In this document: positions 25,432 to 33,176 of the stretch, piece after piece
How the letters are laid out: each line of letters opens with the position of its first letter
How positions within the stretch are numbered: the stretch's first letter is position 1
From: Xylanibacter caecicola
GTDB taxonomy: Bacteria > Bacteroidota > Bacteroidia > Bacteroidales > Bacteroidaceae
NCBI RefSeq assembly: GCF_013166515.1
Contig: NZ_JABKKJ010000004.1
Coordinates: forward strand, 62,001-126,000
Direction: 5' to 3'
Length of the DNA stretch: 64,000 bases
Translations under genes and position numbers: made by a program
Notes under the pieces: model-generated
The model's database searches: none
The model's input: the letters and a program-made list of their open reading frames with translations, nothing else
Told to the model about the DNA's origin: nothing

Positions 25432-26130
25432 ATGGATATAAAGAGAGTTCTGGACTTTTTGGAAGCCATACGTGACAATAACAACCGTGAGTGGTTTTTG
25501 GAAAACAAGAAAGAATATCAGGCGGTAAGGAAGACTTTCGAGAAGGATGTGGAGACGTTGATAGAGCGTATTTCGCTGTTCGATGCCTCCATATCGCATA
25601 TAACCGTCAAGGATGCCACATATCGTTTCAACCGTGATACGCGTTTCTCACCGGACAAGTCGCCGTATAAAAGGCATTTCGGGGCGTATATTGCGGCTCA
25701 TGGCAAGAAGGCTTTTCACGGAGGGTATTACATACATGTAGAGCCGGGCAACTGTTTTGTGGCATGTGGCAACTATTGTCTTCCGACAAACATCCTTACA
25801 TCGTGCCGCAATGAGATAATGGCAAACATAGACGAATGGAGGGCTGTTGTTGAGAGTGACGTGTTTGTAAGGTTTTTCGGCAGGGCAGGGCAGAGCCGTT
25901 GGGGAGACAAAAAAGGTTTCGGCGGTGAGTATCTTAAGAAATCTCCGTCCGGTTTTCCCCGCGACTATGAGTTTGTTGACTATCTTCGCATGAAAGACTA
26001 TTGCTGTTGGAAGGCTGTGCCTGATACATTTTATGGCGGTGAGGCATGGTTTGATGAAGCCGTGAAGATATTCAAGGTGGCAAAGCCGATGATGGACTTT
26101 GTGAATTCCGTCATAGACGACTATGAGTAG
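25432..26130 (+). CDS. DUF2461 family protein
   Basis: The 232-residue protein matches the DUF2461 family. The start MDIKRVLDFLEAIRDNNNRE is followed by WFLENKKEYQ, the RFNRDTRFSPDKSPYK block near 63-78, and GGYYIHVEPGNCFVACGNY. The ATG at 25432 is chosen because it gives the family N-terminus. The frame is open further upstream only inside nth. The function of the family is unknown. It follows nth closely and is the last gene on this strand before a run of minus-strand genes. Confidence 0.9.
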   Translation: MDIKRVLDFLEAIRDNNNREWFLENKKEYQAVRKTFEKDVETLIERISLFDASISHITVKDATYRFNRDTRFSPDKSPYKRHFGAYIAAHGKKAFHGGYYIHVEPGNCFVACGNYCLPTNILTSCRNEIMANIDEWRAVVESDVFVRFFGRAGQSRWGDKKGFGGEYLKKSPSGFPRDYEFVDYLRMKDYCCWKAVPDTFYGGEAWFDEAVKIFKVAKPMMDFVNSVIDDYE

Positions 26131-26287
26131 AGGTCTGGTTTATAAAGAATAGTACTGTCTAAAATAAAAGATGGGGGGGGAGAATGTAGAGATAAAAGAA
26201 GATAAAGTTGCATGTTTTACCGCTTGGTATAAGACTATTGTCCTTTATCTTCCGTGGCTTTTGCCACATAACTTCTACTATCTCCCT

Positions 26288-26470
26288 CTATCTTCTTGTT
26301 TTGATACAGTCCCATTTGTTTTTGCCTTTTTTCTTTTCCATTTCCTTCTTTATTGCACATCCCGGACAGTTGCTGCACGGATTGCCCTTGTCTGTCAGGG
26401 TACGGTATATGTGTATGCCCGCAAGTACCAGGCATACGGCAATTATCAATATGGTTATTATTGTCTGCAT
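26288..26470 (-). CDS. Small Cys-rich membrane protein (FeoB-associated type)
   Basis: A 60-residue protein with an N-terminal membrane helix (residues 3-22) and a short cytoplasmic tail containing CSNCPGCAIKKE and one more cysteine. This layout resembles the small protein often found next to FeoB iron transporters. No feoB or feoA is in the window, so the link to iron is only by family resemblance. It lies downstream of the rubrerythrin gene on the same strand, with a hairpin between them. Confidence 0.6.
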   Translation of the reverse strand: MQTIITILIIAVCLVLAGIHIYRTLTDKGNPCSNCPGCAIKKEMEKKKGKNKWDCIKTRR

Positions 26471-26479
26471 ATAAATAAC

Positions 26480-26523
26480 GAGGATGTATCAAAATCCTGT
26501 ATTATTGATTTTGACACACCCTC
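26480..26523 (-). terminator. Hairpin between rubrerythrin and the small membrane protein
   Basis: Arms gaggatgtatcaaaatc (26480-26496) and gattttgacacaccctc (26507-26523) pair at 15 of 17 positions. The hairpin may end or attenuate the perR-rubrerythrin transcript. The gtgtcaaaat word also recurs at 17581-17631. Confidence 0.5.
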
Positions 26524-26548
26524 TTTATTTGGTCATGATGTTACGTTC

Positions 26549-27103
26549 TTATTTGAAATAACGCTTGTAGAGACCCATGAAGCCTGCACAGTGACGTGCT
26601 TCGTCCTTTGCCATTTCGTGAACAGTGTCGTGAACAGCATCCATACCGGCAGCCTTTGCGTTTCTTGCAATGCGGAACTTGTCCTCGCATGCGCCGCGCT
26701 CTGCAGCGATACGTGCCTCGAGATTGCTCTTGGTGTCTTTGAGTACGTCGCCGAGAAGCTCTGCAAACTTTGCTGCGTGTTCTGCCTCTTCAAAAGCATA
26801 GCGCTTGTAAGCCTCTGCTATTTCGGGGTATCCTTCGCGGTCAGCCTGACGGCTCATTGCCAGATACATTCCCACTTCGCCGCATTCACCGTTGAAGTGT
26901 GCATTGAGATCTTTTATCATCTCTTCGTTTGCGTTTTCCTTTATTGCAGCGCCAAGCTCGTGAACTGTAGCGAATGACTCTGTGTCATTGACGTCCATTT
27001 CGTTGAACTTCTCTTTGCCGGCCTTACAGATCGGACACTGTTCCGGTGCTTCATCACCTTCGTGAACATATCCACAAACGGTGCAGATAAACTTTTTTTT
27101 CAT
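26549..27103 (-). CDS. Reverse rubrerythrin (N-terminal rubredoxin domain)
   Basis: The protein reduces hydrogen peroxide in anaerobes and protects against oxygen exposure. It has 184 residues. A rubredoxin-like iron site comes first ([20 protein letters not shown], near 8-27), followed by a ferritin-like diiron domain with glutamates in [31 protein letters not shown] and [16 protein letters not shown]. Classic rubrerythrin has the domains in the opposite order. The gene follows the PerR-like regulator by 19 bp, so the pair probably responds to peroxide together. Confidence 0.92.
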   Translation of the reverse strand: MKKKFICTVCGYVHEGDEAPEQCPICKAGKEKFNEMDVNDTESFATVHELGAAIKENANEEMIKDLNAHFNGECGEVGMYLAMSRQADREGYPEIAEAYKRYAFEEAEHAAKFAELLGDVLKDTKSNLEARIAAERGACEDKFRIARNAKAAGMDAVHDTVHEMAKDEARHCAGFMGLYKRYFK

Positions 27104-27122
27104 AATGTTTTTATTTTATTGG

Positions 27123-27554
27123 TTATTTATTATCCTGTTGTCCGGAAAGACAACAAGAACATATTCCTTTGTAATACAGCTGCATCTCGTCCACGGCATT
27201 CCCGTCTATCATCATGTTCTTGCCGACTATCGGTGCCGGTTCGTCGAAGAAATCAGTTACATGTCCGCATTTTTTACAATAGAAATGGACATGCGGCGTG
27301 GTGTTGCCGTCGTAACAGACTCTGTGCTCGTCTATTGTTATCATTCGTGCCGCGTTGTGTTCCGACAGCAGTCTCAGCGTGTTGTAGACCGTTGTACGGC
27401 TTAGCGTCGGCATTTTTTTGCACAGTCCGACATAGACATCCTCCACGGTAGGGTGGGTGGGGTTGTTCAGCAGATACTCCATAATCTCCATTCTCTGTAC
27501 CGAAGGGCGTATGTTGCATTGTGTAAGAATGTCGTATGCGCTTTTGTCCGTCAT
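27123..27554 (-). CDS. Fur family regulator, PerR-like
   Basis: This 143-residue repressor belongs to the Fur superfamily. The start is the ATG at 27554 (MTDKSAYDIL). A winged helix (RPSVQRMEIMEYLLNN, SRTTVYNTLRLLSEH) is followed by the metal-sensing domain with HVHFYCKKCG and a C-terminal CSCC pair for the structural zinc. Its place directly upstream of a rubrerythrin gene favours a peroxide-sensing PerR role over iron regulation. The gene is preceded by three promoter-like boxes in 66-bp repeats, which could give it several start sites. Confidence 0.9.
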   Translation of the reverse strand: MTDKSAYDILTQCNIRPSVQRMEIMEYLLNNPTHPTVEDVYVGLCKKMPTLSRTTVYNTLRLLSEHNAARMITIDEHRVCYDGNTTPHVHFYCKKCGHVTDFFDEPAPIVGKNMMIDGNAVDEMQLYYKGICSCCLSGQQDNK

Positions 27555-27574
27555 CTTTATTGTTTTTATTGTGA

Positions 27575-27716
27575 TGCAAAGGTAATGCAAACCGAACACA
27601 ATAAAACTTGTTTCAAATTGTTGAGGTGCCGCTTACCTTATGCAAAGGTAATGCAAACCGAATGCAATGAAATTTGTTTCAATTTGCTGAGGTGCCGCTT
27701 GCCTTATGCAAAGGTA
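27575..27716 (-). repeat. 66-bp tandem repeats with promoter boxes upstream of the PerR-like gene
   Basis: Units at 27575-27640 and 27641-27706 plus the start of a third. On the minus strand each contains TACCTTTG (27577-27584, 27643-27650, 27709-27716), exactly 66 bases apart. The nearest box is 22 bases from the start codon. A TTT lies 19 bases upstream of it as a weak -33. The same family, inverted, is at 16615-16746. Confidence 0.8.
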
Positions 27717-27780
27717 CAAATAAAATATAATAATACAAATTATATATTTGTAAAAATTACAAACTAATTGTATATTTACG

Positions 27781-28031
27781 CGAATTCAAAATAAGAACAT
27801 TCAAATACTTACTCTCACAGAGTAGGGACATATTCTTGTATTTGTCCGCACGCCTCATAGAGGCGTTCAGATAAGAAGTCAAGGTCTTCAATACAAATGC
27901 CTTGTCGTTTTGTCACTTTTATCTGTATGAACGGTATAAGGAACGCCTCTATGAGGCGTGCGGACAGATACAAGAATGTGTCCCTACCCGGAAAAGAACA
28001 CGACTAAAACTATTGTTCCTTATCTCGAACT
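27781..28031. repeat. Palindromic MITE-like element, copy 2
   Basis: The arms at 27823-27868 and 27941-27986 (46 bp) pair with two mismatches and contain the nested palindrome cgcctc-ata-gaggcg. The spacer and the outer ends match the copy at 11221-11460. Frames that look open here are short and not conserved, so I call no gene. It lies between the PerR-like gene's promoter repeats and the DUF4293 gene. Confidence 0.8.
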
Positions 28032-28062
28032 CGCGTATATTTGTTTACACCTTATTATATAT

Positions 28063-28117
28063 AGGAGTTCGGGATAAGTATATCCGGATATATCCTCTTA
28101 CAGGTAAGGACATATTT
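28063..28117. repeat. Palindromic MITE-like element, truncated end
   Basis: gagttcgggataagtatatccgg through taaggacatat resembles the left part of copies 1 and 2, but no right half follows. It stands about 30 bp after the end of copy 2. Confidence 0.55.
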
Positions 28118-28150
28118 TTCACATTCAACAACACGGATACCGTATAGAAA

Positions 28151-28211
28151 GAGAGTGTGCATAATTGCAGGTTCAATCCCATGGTGGATGACTTGCATTA
28201 TGCACACTCTC
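28151..28211 (-). terminator. Hairpin after the bamD-omega-DUF4293 group
   Basis: Perfect 15-bp arms, 28151-28165 and 28197-28211, lie just beyond the DUF4293 stop. On the minus strand the hairpin is followed by a T-rich run (ctctctttct), consistent with termination of that operon. Confidence 0.65.
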
Positions 28212-28244
28212 GTGTTATTGATGTTTAGAAAACCTTTAAGCCTT

Positions 28245-28703
28245 TTATCTTATTCTGTCTGCCGACCTTACAAGTGCCTCATCGGCAAGTATTGCCTTGC
28301 GTGCCATGACGTTCAGTATCAGTGAAACGGCGGGGAATGCTGCTGTAAACAGCATTCTGAACTCTGTATTGTCGTTGCTATATGTTACAAATCCCGTAAA
28401 GAAATATGCCGCATACCATGCGATAAGAAAGAATATGTTTAAAAGACACATTCGTCCTTGCCTCTTCCTGTTGCTGTATGTGAATATCGCCGCTATGGAT
28501 ATTGTGCATGTAAGCAGAAGCAATGCAAACAATATGCAACCGGAAAAGTCGAGAGAACCGTCGTATGATTTCAACCATAGATTGTACAAACTGTGGTCGG
28601 GCGTTATTGTAGACGACACAAACCTGCCGACGGGCAGGCATAGGCATATAACGCTTATGATGACGGAGATGAGAAGATATAGTGTCTGTTTACGTTGTAT
28701 CAT
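28245..28703 (-). CDS. DUF4293 domain membrane protein
   Basis: A 152-residue protein with four predicted membrane helices. The start MIQRKQTLYLLISVI and the end AILADEALVRSADRIR are diagnostic of the DUF4293 family of Bacteroidota. No biochemical function is known. Its start codon overlaps the end of the omega-subunit gene by one base, so translation is probably coupled. The three genes bamD, omega and DUF4293 run together on this strand. Confidence 0.88.
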   Translation of the reverse strand: MIQRKQTLYLLISVIISVICLCLPVGRFVSSTITPDHSLYNLWLKSYDGSLDFSGCILFALLLLTCTISIAAIFTYSNRKRQGRMCLLNIFFLIAWYAAYFFTGFVTYSNDNTEFRMLFTAAFPAVSLILNVMARKAILADEALVRSADRIR

Positions 28704-29035
28704 CAGTCTTTGGATGCTTCTTTAGATGCTTCGCGCCAGTAAATATTAGAATCCATAAATTCTTCTGTTGCCAAAAGTGTCGGTTTGGGCAACTTTTCAT
28801 AGTATCTTGAGATCTCTATCTGCTCACGATTTTCAAAAACTTCCTCCAAGCTGTCGTTATAAGAAGCAAATTCTGCAAGTTTCTTGCTAAGATCCTGCTT
28901 TATTTCAACCGATATCTGATTGGCGCGTTTGGCAATAATAGATACGCTCTCATAGATGTTTCCGGTTTCATCGCATAGATCCATAATGTTGCGTGTAACT
29001 GTGTTTACAGGTGCTTTTGATTTCTTGTAATCCAT
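28703..29035 (-). CDS. rpoZ: DNA-directed RNA polymerase omega subunit (Bacteroidota type)
   Basis: The 110-residue protein resembles the omega subunit of this phylum, which helps assemble and stabilise the polymerase core. The start MDYKKSKAPVNTVTRNIM and the SIIAKRANQISVEIKQDL helix are characteristic. The C-terminal YYEKLPKPTLLATEEF segment is also shared in the group. It lies 88 bp downstream of bamD and overlaps the DUF4293 gene by one base. Confidence 0.87.
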   Translation of the reverse strand: MDYKKSKAPVNTVTRNIMDLCDETGNIYESVSIIAKRANQISVEIKQDLSKKLAEFASYNDSLEEVFENREQIEISRYYEKLPKPTLLATEEFMDSNIYWREASKEASKD

Positions 29036-29123
29036 TATTTTATACTTTAATATTTATTAATTCAGAGATGTCGTTAATTTTTCAGAAGCGTTTCGCCTTC
29101 GGTTGTCGTGCATATAACACATG

Positions 29124-29954
29124 TTATTCTTTGGTGTGTTTCTTGCACGTGGCAATATATTTTTCCGCAAGGCTGCGTTCTTTTGAGTCCGGATATTCGT
29201 TGATGAATCCGTAGCACTCATCTTCCGCATCGCGGAAACGGTCAAGGCGTTTTTCTTCCACGCTCTGTTCTGCCAGGCAGAATTTACTTTTCATTATCAG
29301 AGATGCAAACTCTTCGCGGTGTTCCGTATATGGATAGTCTTTCATTGCGTTCTGTGCAGTGATGATACATGCCTCGTAGTTGCTTCCTCCGCTTGTGCAG
29401 TTGCCGAAATAAGTGCCGAGATTGTAATAAAGTTGTGCCGAATAAAGCTCTTTCTTTATAAGCTTGTCCTGAAGCTGAAAGAGCCGTTGCTGTGCCGTGC
29501 CTTTCATCTTTGCATCGGGAAACAAATCCATATATTCCTGAAAAGCGGCGATGGCATTGACTGTCTCCGTTTGGTCAAGACGCGGTTCGGGAGTGCTTTG
29601 GAAAAGGCTTTCGCCAATATAGTATGATGCCATTTCGGCATAAATGCCCTTGGGATAGCTCTTGTAATACCTCTTGAAGCACTCTGCCGCGCTCTCATAG
29701 TCCTTGTTCCCGTATTCGGACATAGCAAGCATGTAAAGAGATTCTTCTGCGTTTTCCGTTCCTTTCATCATGGTGAAAAGTTCTCTCAGCAGTGTTGAGG
29801 AGCGGGTGTACTTGCCGTTGGCGAAGCATTCTTTGGCATATTCGTATTTGAAATTATAATCCTGTGACTTGTACACTTGATTGAATTCATGAGCGCAACC
29901 GGTAAAAGACAGTGCCACACATGAATATATTGCGATAAGAATGTTATTCTTCAT
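29124..29954 (-). CDS. bamD: Outer membrane protein assembly factor BamD
   Basis: BamD is the essential lipoprotein partner of BamA in inserting outer-membrane beta-barrels. From the ATG at 29954 it has 276 residues. The leader ends in LSFTGC (lipobox), followed by the mature N-terminus AHEFNQVYKSQDYNFKYEYA. The rest is TPR-like helical repeats such as YLLAMSEYGNKDYESAAECF-type pairs. The frame is open 11 codons upstream, but the shorter start gives a proper lipoprotein signal and is the correct distance from the promoter. Confidence 0.93.
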   Translation of the reverse strand: MKNNILIAIYSCVALSFTGCAHEFNQVYKSQDYNFKYEYAKECFANGKYTRSSTLLRELFTMMKGTENAEESLYMLAMSEYGNKDYESAAECFKRYYKSYPKGIYAEMASYYIGESLFQSTPEPRLDQTETVNAIAAFQEYMDLFPDAKMKGTAQQRLFQLQDKLIKKELYSAQLYYNLGTYFGNCTSGGSNYEACIITAQNAMKDYPYTEHREEFASLIMKSKFCLAEQSVEEKRLDRFRDAEDECYGFINEYPDSKERSLAEKYIATCKKHTKE

Positions 29955-29974
29955 TATAATGATTATTTGAGTTG

Positions 29975-30004
29975 CAAAATTACACATAATTCTATTAATA
30001 CCAA
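29975..30004 (-). promoter_or_regulatory. Promoter of the bamD-omega-DUF4293 group
   Basis: On the minus strand TTG (30002-30004), 19 bases, and TAATTTTG (29975-29982). The bamD start lies 20 bases downstream. It is the only convincing promoter before these three genes. Confidence 0.7.
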
Positions 30005-30152
30005 AAGCTCAAAAAGGCTTTTTAGTAAAAATAACATCCTTTTCATGTTTATTAGGCACTTAATTTGTATTTTTGCAGCCGTAAAGCAGGTTAGGATAAA
30101 AGTTTGTTCAAGTCGGGTGTTCAATGTGTGATGCCATTATTCGGTACAATGT

Positions 30153-32192
30153 ATGGGTAAGTTCAAGATAACATCGAAATACAGTCCTACCGGTGATCAG
30201 CCGGAAGCAATAAAAGAGCTGGTGAACGGTATATGTCGCGGTGACAAGTCGCAGGTTTTGCTTGGCGTGACAGGCTCCGGAAAGACTTTTGCCATAGCCA
30301 ACGTCATCGCACAGGTGAACAAGCCTACTCTTATTTTAAGCCATAACAAGACCCTTGCGGCACAGCTTTATGAGGAAATGAAAGGTTTTTTTCCCGAAAA
30401 TGCCGTGGAATACTATGTTTCCTATTACGATTATTACCAGCCGGAAGCGTATGTTCCGCAAACGGATACGTATATAGAGAAAGATCTTGCCATTAATGAG
30501 GAGATAGACCGCTTGCGTCTGTCTGCCGTATCCTCTCTTTTGTCCGGACGAAGTGACGTTGTCGTTGTCTCTTCCGTGTCGTGTATATACGGTATGGGTG
30601 GTCCTGCGGCAATGGCGGGCAGTGTGATTCATATAAAGAAAGGCATGGCCATAGAGCGCAATGCTTTTCTTATGAAGCTGGTGGGTGCCCTTTATGTAAG
30701 GAATGACATTGAGTTGAAACGCGGAAACTTCAGAGTCAAGGGTGAGACCGTTGATATATTCATGGCTTACAGCGACTATGTGTTGCGTGTAACCTTTTGG
30801 GATGATGAGATAGACACAATAGAAGAGGTGGATCCGGTGTCGTATCACAAACTTGCATCCTTTGATGAATATCAGATATATCCTGCCAATCTGTTTGTTA
30901 CATCGAAGGAACAGACGGAATATGCAGTAAGACAGATACAGGAAGATCTGCAAGAACGTATAGATTTCTTTAATGAAATCGGTGATACAATTAAGGCTCA
31001 GCGCATTAAAGAGCGGGTTGAATATGATCTTGAGATGATAAAGGAGCTTGGACACTGTTCGGGTATAGAGAACTATTCGCGATATTTTGACGGAAGGGAA
31101 GAGGGGCAGAAACCATATTGTCTTTTGGATTTTTTTCCGAAAGATTTCCTTCTTGTCATCGATGAGAGTCATGTCAGTGTGCCGCAGATAAGGGCTATGT
31201 ATGGAGGGGACAGGGCAAGAAAGTCCAATCTTGTTGAGTTTGGCTTCCGGCTTCCTGCCGCTTTTGACAACCGTCCGCTTAAGTTTGAGGAGTTTCATGA
31301 TATGATAAATCAGGTCATATACGTATCTGCAACTCCGGCAGACTATGAGCTTGAGGAGTCTGAAGGCGTTGTTGTCGAGCAGGTGATACGTCCTACCGGA
31401 CTTCTTGATCCGGAAATAGAGGTGCGTCCCAGTGAAAATCAGATTGACGACCTTATGGACGAGATATTGACAAGATGCGAAAAAGACGAACGCACGCTTG
31501 TCACAACACTTACAAAGCGTATGGCGGAGGAACTTACCGAGTATCTGCTGAACCATGAAGTGCGTGCGAACTATATCCACAGTGACGTCGCAACGCTTGA
31601 CAGGGTCAAGATTATGAGTGATCTTCGTGCCGGTCTGTTTGACGTATTGGTCGGTGTAAATCTTTTGCGCGAAGGTCTTGATCTGCCTGAGGTTTCTCTT
31701 GTCGCAATTCTTGATGCCGACAAGGAAGGTTTTCTGCGTTCACACCGTTCGCTTACGCAGACAGCCGGGCGTGCGGCTCGCAACATAAACGGAAAGGTTA
31801 TAATGTATGCCGACAATATCACTGCGAGCATGCAGATGACTATAGACGAGACTTTGAGAAGGCGTACCAAACAGTTGAAGTATAATGAAGAGCACCATAT
31901 AACACCCAAGCAGGTTTCAAAGGATATAAAGCAGAATATACTCGTGAAGAATACGGGAACGTCGGATGACGGAATATCCCGGAAAAAGGAGTACCGTCCT
32001 TATATTGAGACGGATGAAGTTGCTTTTGCCGCCGACTGTATCATTGAGAAGATGACAAAGGAACAGTTGGAAAGAAGTATTGAACGTACGACACAGCTGA
32101 TGAAACAGGCTGCAAAGGAACTCGACTTCATACAGGCGGCGCAATATAGGGATGAGATTGTGCAGCTCCGGAAAATACTTGAGACAAAGTAG
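30153..32192 (+). CDS. uvrB: Excinuclease ABC subunit B
   Basis: UvrB is the damage-verifying helicase-like subunit of nucleotide excision repair. The 679 residues are complete. The Walker A motif GVTGSGKT is at 38-45, the beta-hairpin YYDYYQPEAYVPQTDTYIEKD near 91, and the DESH box near 338. Helicase motifs of the second domain (TLTKRMAEEL, GVNLLREGLDLPEV, QTAGRAARN) and the C-terminal UvrC-interacting coiled coil (QLERSIERTTQLMKQAAKEL) are present. A TATTTTTG box at 30068-30075 may be its promoter. Confidence 0.97.
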   Translation: MGKFKITSKYSPTGDQPEAIKELVNGICRGDKSQVLLGVTGSGKTFAIANVIAQVNKPTLILSHNKTLAAQLYEEMKGFFPENAVEYYVSYYDYYQPEAYVPQTDTYIEKDLAINEEIDRLRLSAVSSLLSGRSDVVVVSSVSCIYGMGGPAAMAGSVIHIKKGMAIERNAFLMKLVGALYVRNDIELKRGNFRVKGETVDIFMAYSDYVLRVTFWDDEIDTIEEVDPVSYHKLASFDEYQIYPANLFVTSKEQTEYAVRQIQEDLQERIDFFNEIGDTIKAQRIKERVEYDLEMIKELGHCSGIENYSRYFDGREEGQKPYCLLDFFPKDFLLVIDESHVSVPQIRAMYGGDRARKSNLVEFGFRLPAAFDNRPLKFEEFHDMINQVIYVSATPADYELEESEGVVVEQVIRPTGLLDPEIEVRPSENQIDDLMDEILTRCEKDERTLVTTLTKRMAEELTEYLLNHEVRANYIHSDVATLDRVKIMSDLRAGLFDVLVGVNLLREGLDLPEVSLVAILDADKEGFLRSHRSLTQTAGRAARNINGKVIMYADNITASMQMTIDETLRRRTKQLKYNEEHHITPKQVSKDIKQNILVKNTGTSDDGISRKKEYRPYIETDEVAFAADCIIEKMTKEQLERSIERTTQLMKQAAKELDFIQAAQYRDEIVQLRKILETK

Positions 32193-32287
32193 TCTTTGAT
32201 GTTAAAATATGCTTAATGTACGTAAAATCACACATTATTTACTAATTTTGCGCTTATTAATATATTAAATTTAAGTTTGGAACGTTT

Positions 32288-32923
32288 ATGAGATTTATCG
32301 CAACATCCATATTAACAGTCTTTTCCATTGTTGGTTTTGCACAGAATGTATGGGAAAAGCCTGTTCAGAATTCAACAAAAGCAGTAGAAGAAGTGGTAAA
32401 GCCGAATCCGGATGAGAAGTATCTTGTCGGTGCGGTGACGGAAGAGGACGGCAAGGTGCAATGGACTCTTGATGTGGATGTTCCGGGTAAAAGCGCAGAA
32501 CAGATATATGACCGGATGTATAAGTGTCTCGATGATCTTACAAAGCAGGAAAACCAGCTTGAAGGAAGTTGTGTGGCTCTGGTAAATAAAAAGGACCATA
32601 TAATCGTGGCAACAATAAAAGAATGGCTTGTCTTTAAAGACTCTTTCCTTTCGCTCGACCGTTCAAAGTTCAACTACACGCTTATTGCGGAATGTAAGGA
32701 CAACCATCTTACATTGAAGATGAACCGTCTTTTCTATAAGTACGAGGAAGACCGCAAGCCTCAAGGCGGTAGTGTGTACAAGGCGGAAGACTGGATTTCC
32801 GATGCGAAAGCCCTTAACAAGAAACAGACGAAGCTTCTTCCCGGTTCGGCGAAGTTCCGCCGTAAGACAGTAGACCGCAAGGATTTCCTTTTTGAGAATA
32901 TAGAACGCATTGTTAAGGAGTAG
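32288..32923 (+). CDS. Secreted DUF4468 domain protein
   Basis: A 211-residue protein with a signal peptide ending near FAQN (residue 20). The mature domain resembles DUF4468, with a strand/helix pattern including WTLDVDVPGKSAEQIYDRMY, then NYTLIAECKDNHLTLKMNR and a basic C-terminus. The family is common in Bacteroidota and has no assigned function. A TAATTTTG box at 32243-32250 lies 38 bases before the start. The next gene is a small membrane protein 47 bp downstream. Confidence 0.78.
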   Translation: MRFIATSILTVFSIVGFAQNVWEKPVQNSTKAVEEVVKPNPDEKYLVGAVTEEDGKVQWTLDVDVPGKSAEQIYDRMYKCLDDLTKQENQLEGSCVALVNKKDHIIVATIKEWLVFKDSFLSLDRSKFNYTLIAECKDNHLTLKMNRLFYKYEEDRKPQGGSVYKAEDWISDAKALNKKQTKLLPGSAKFRRKTVDRKDFLFENIERIVKE

Positions 32924-32969
32924 GCTGTTTTTTCAAGCCTTTGGTGGCTTTAAATTAAAAAAACTGATT

Positions 32970-33176
32970 ATGGAGAGAAACTTGCGTCATCACAAGCAGG
33001 AAGACAAGCCCGATAAATTTTTCATGATTCGCAATATCCTGAATCTTATATTTGTATTGGGTGCAGTCATTGGATTATTGTTTTACTTCTTCTGGGGCAA
33101 AGAGACAGGAACGTTTATAATACTAATTTCAATGGCATTCAAGTTCTTTGAGTGTATATTTCGTTTTATAAAATGA
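32970..33176 (+). CDS. Small two-helix membrane protein
   Basis: A 68-residue protein from the ATG at 32970 (MERNLRHHKQEDKPDKFF). A charged N-terminus precedes two hydrophobic helices (about 22-41 and 46-60) separated by a short WGKETG turn. The C-terminus ends in FRFIK. I recognise no characterised family. Its stop overlaps the ATG of the porin gene (ATGA), so it is translated just before it and may help its biogenesis, though this is only a guess from position. Confidence 0.68.
   Translation: MERNLRHHKQEDKPDKFFMIRNILNLIFVLGAVIGLLFYFFWGKETGTFIILISMAFKFFECIFRFIK

Noticed and set aside
26171..26977. Plus-strand open frame opposite rubrerythrin and the small membrane protein
   Set aside because: Both minus-strand genes have recognisable domains. 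The plus frame begins in a G-tract and is Cys/Phe-rich noise.
27902..28147. Short plus-strand open frame in the palindromic element
   Set aside because: It lies in a repeat with inverted arms and is not kept in the other copy.
28151..28211. Possible tRNA, because of a ggttcaatccc T-loop-like word inside a hairpin
   Set aside because: The word sits in the loop of a 15-bp hairpin. No acceptor stem, anticodon arm or T-stem pairing can be drawn around it.
30336..31580. Long minus-strand open frame opposite uvrB
   Set aside because: uvrB is complete with all motifs. The opposite frame has no recognisable features and is a codon-bias shadow.
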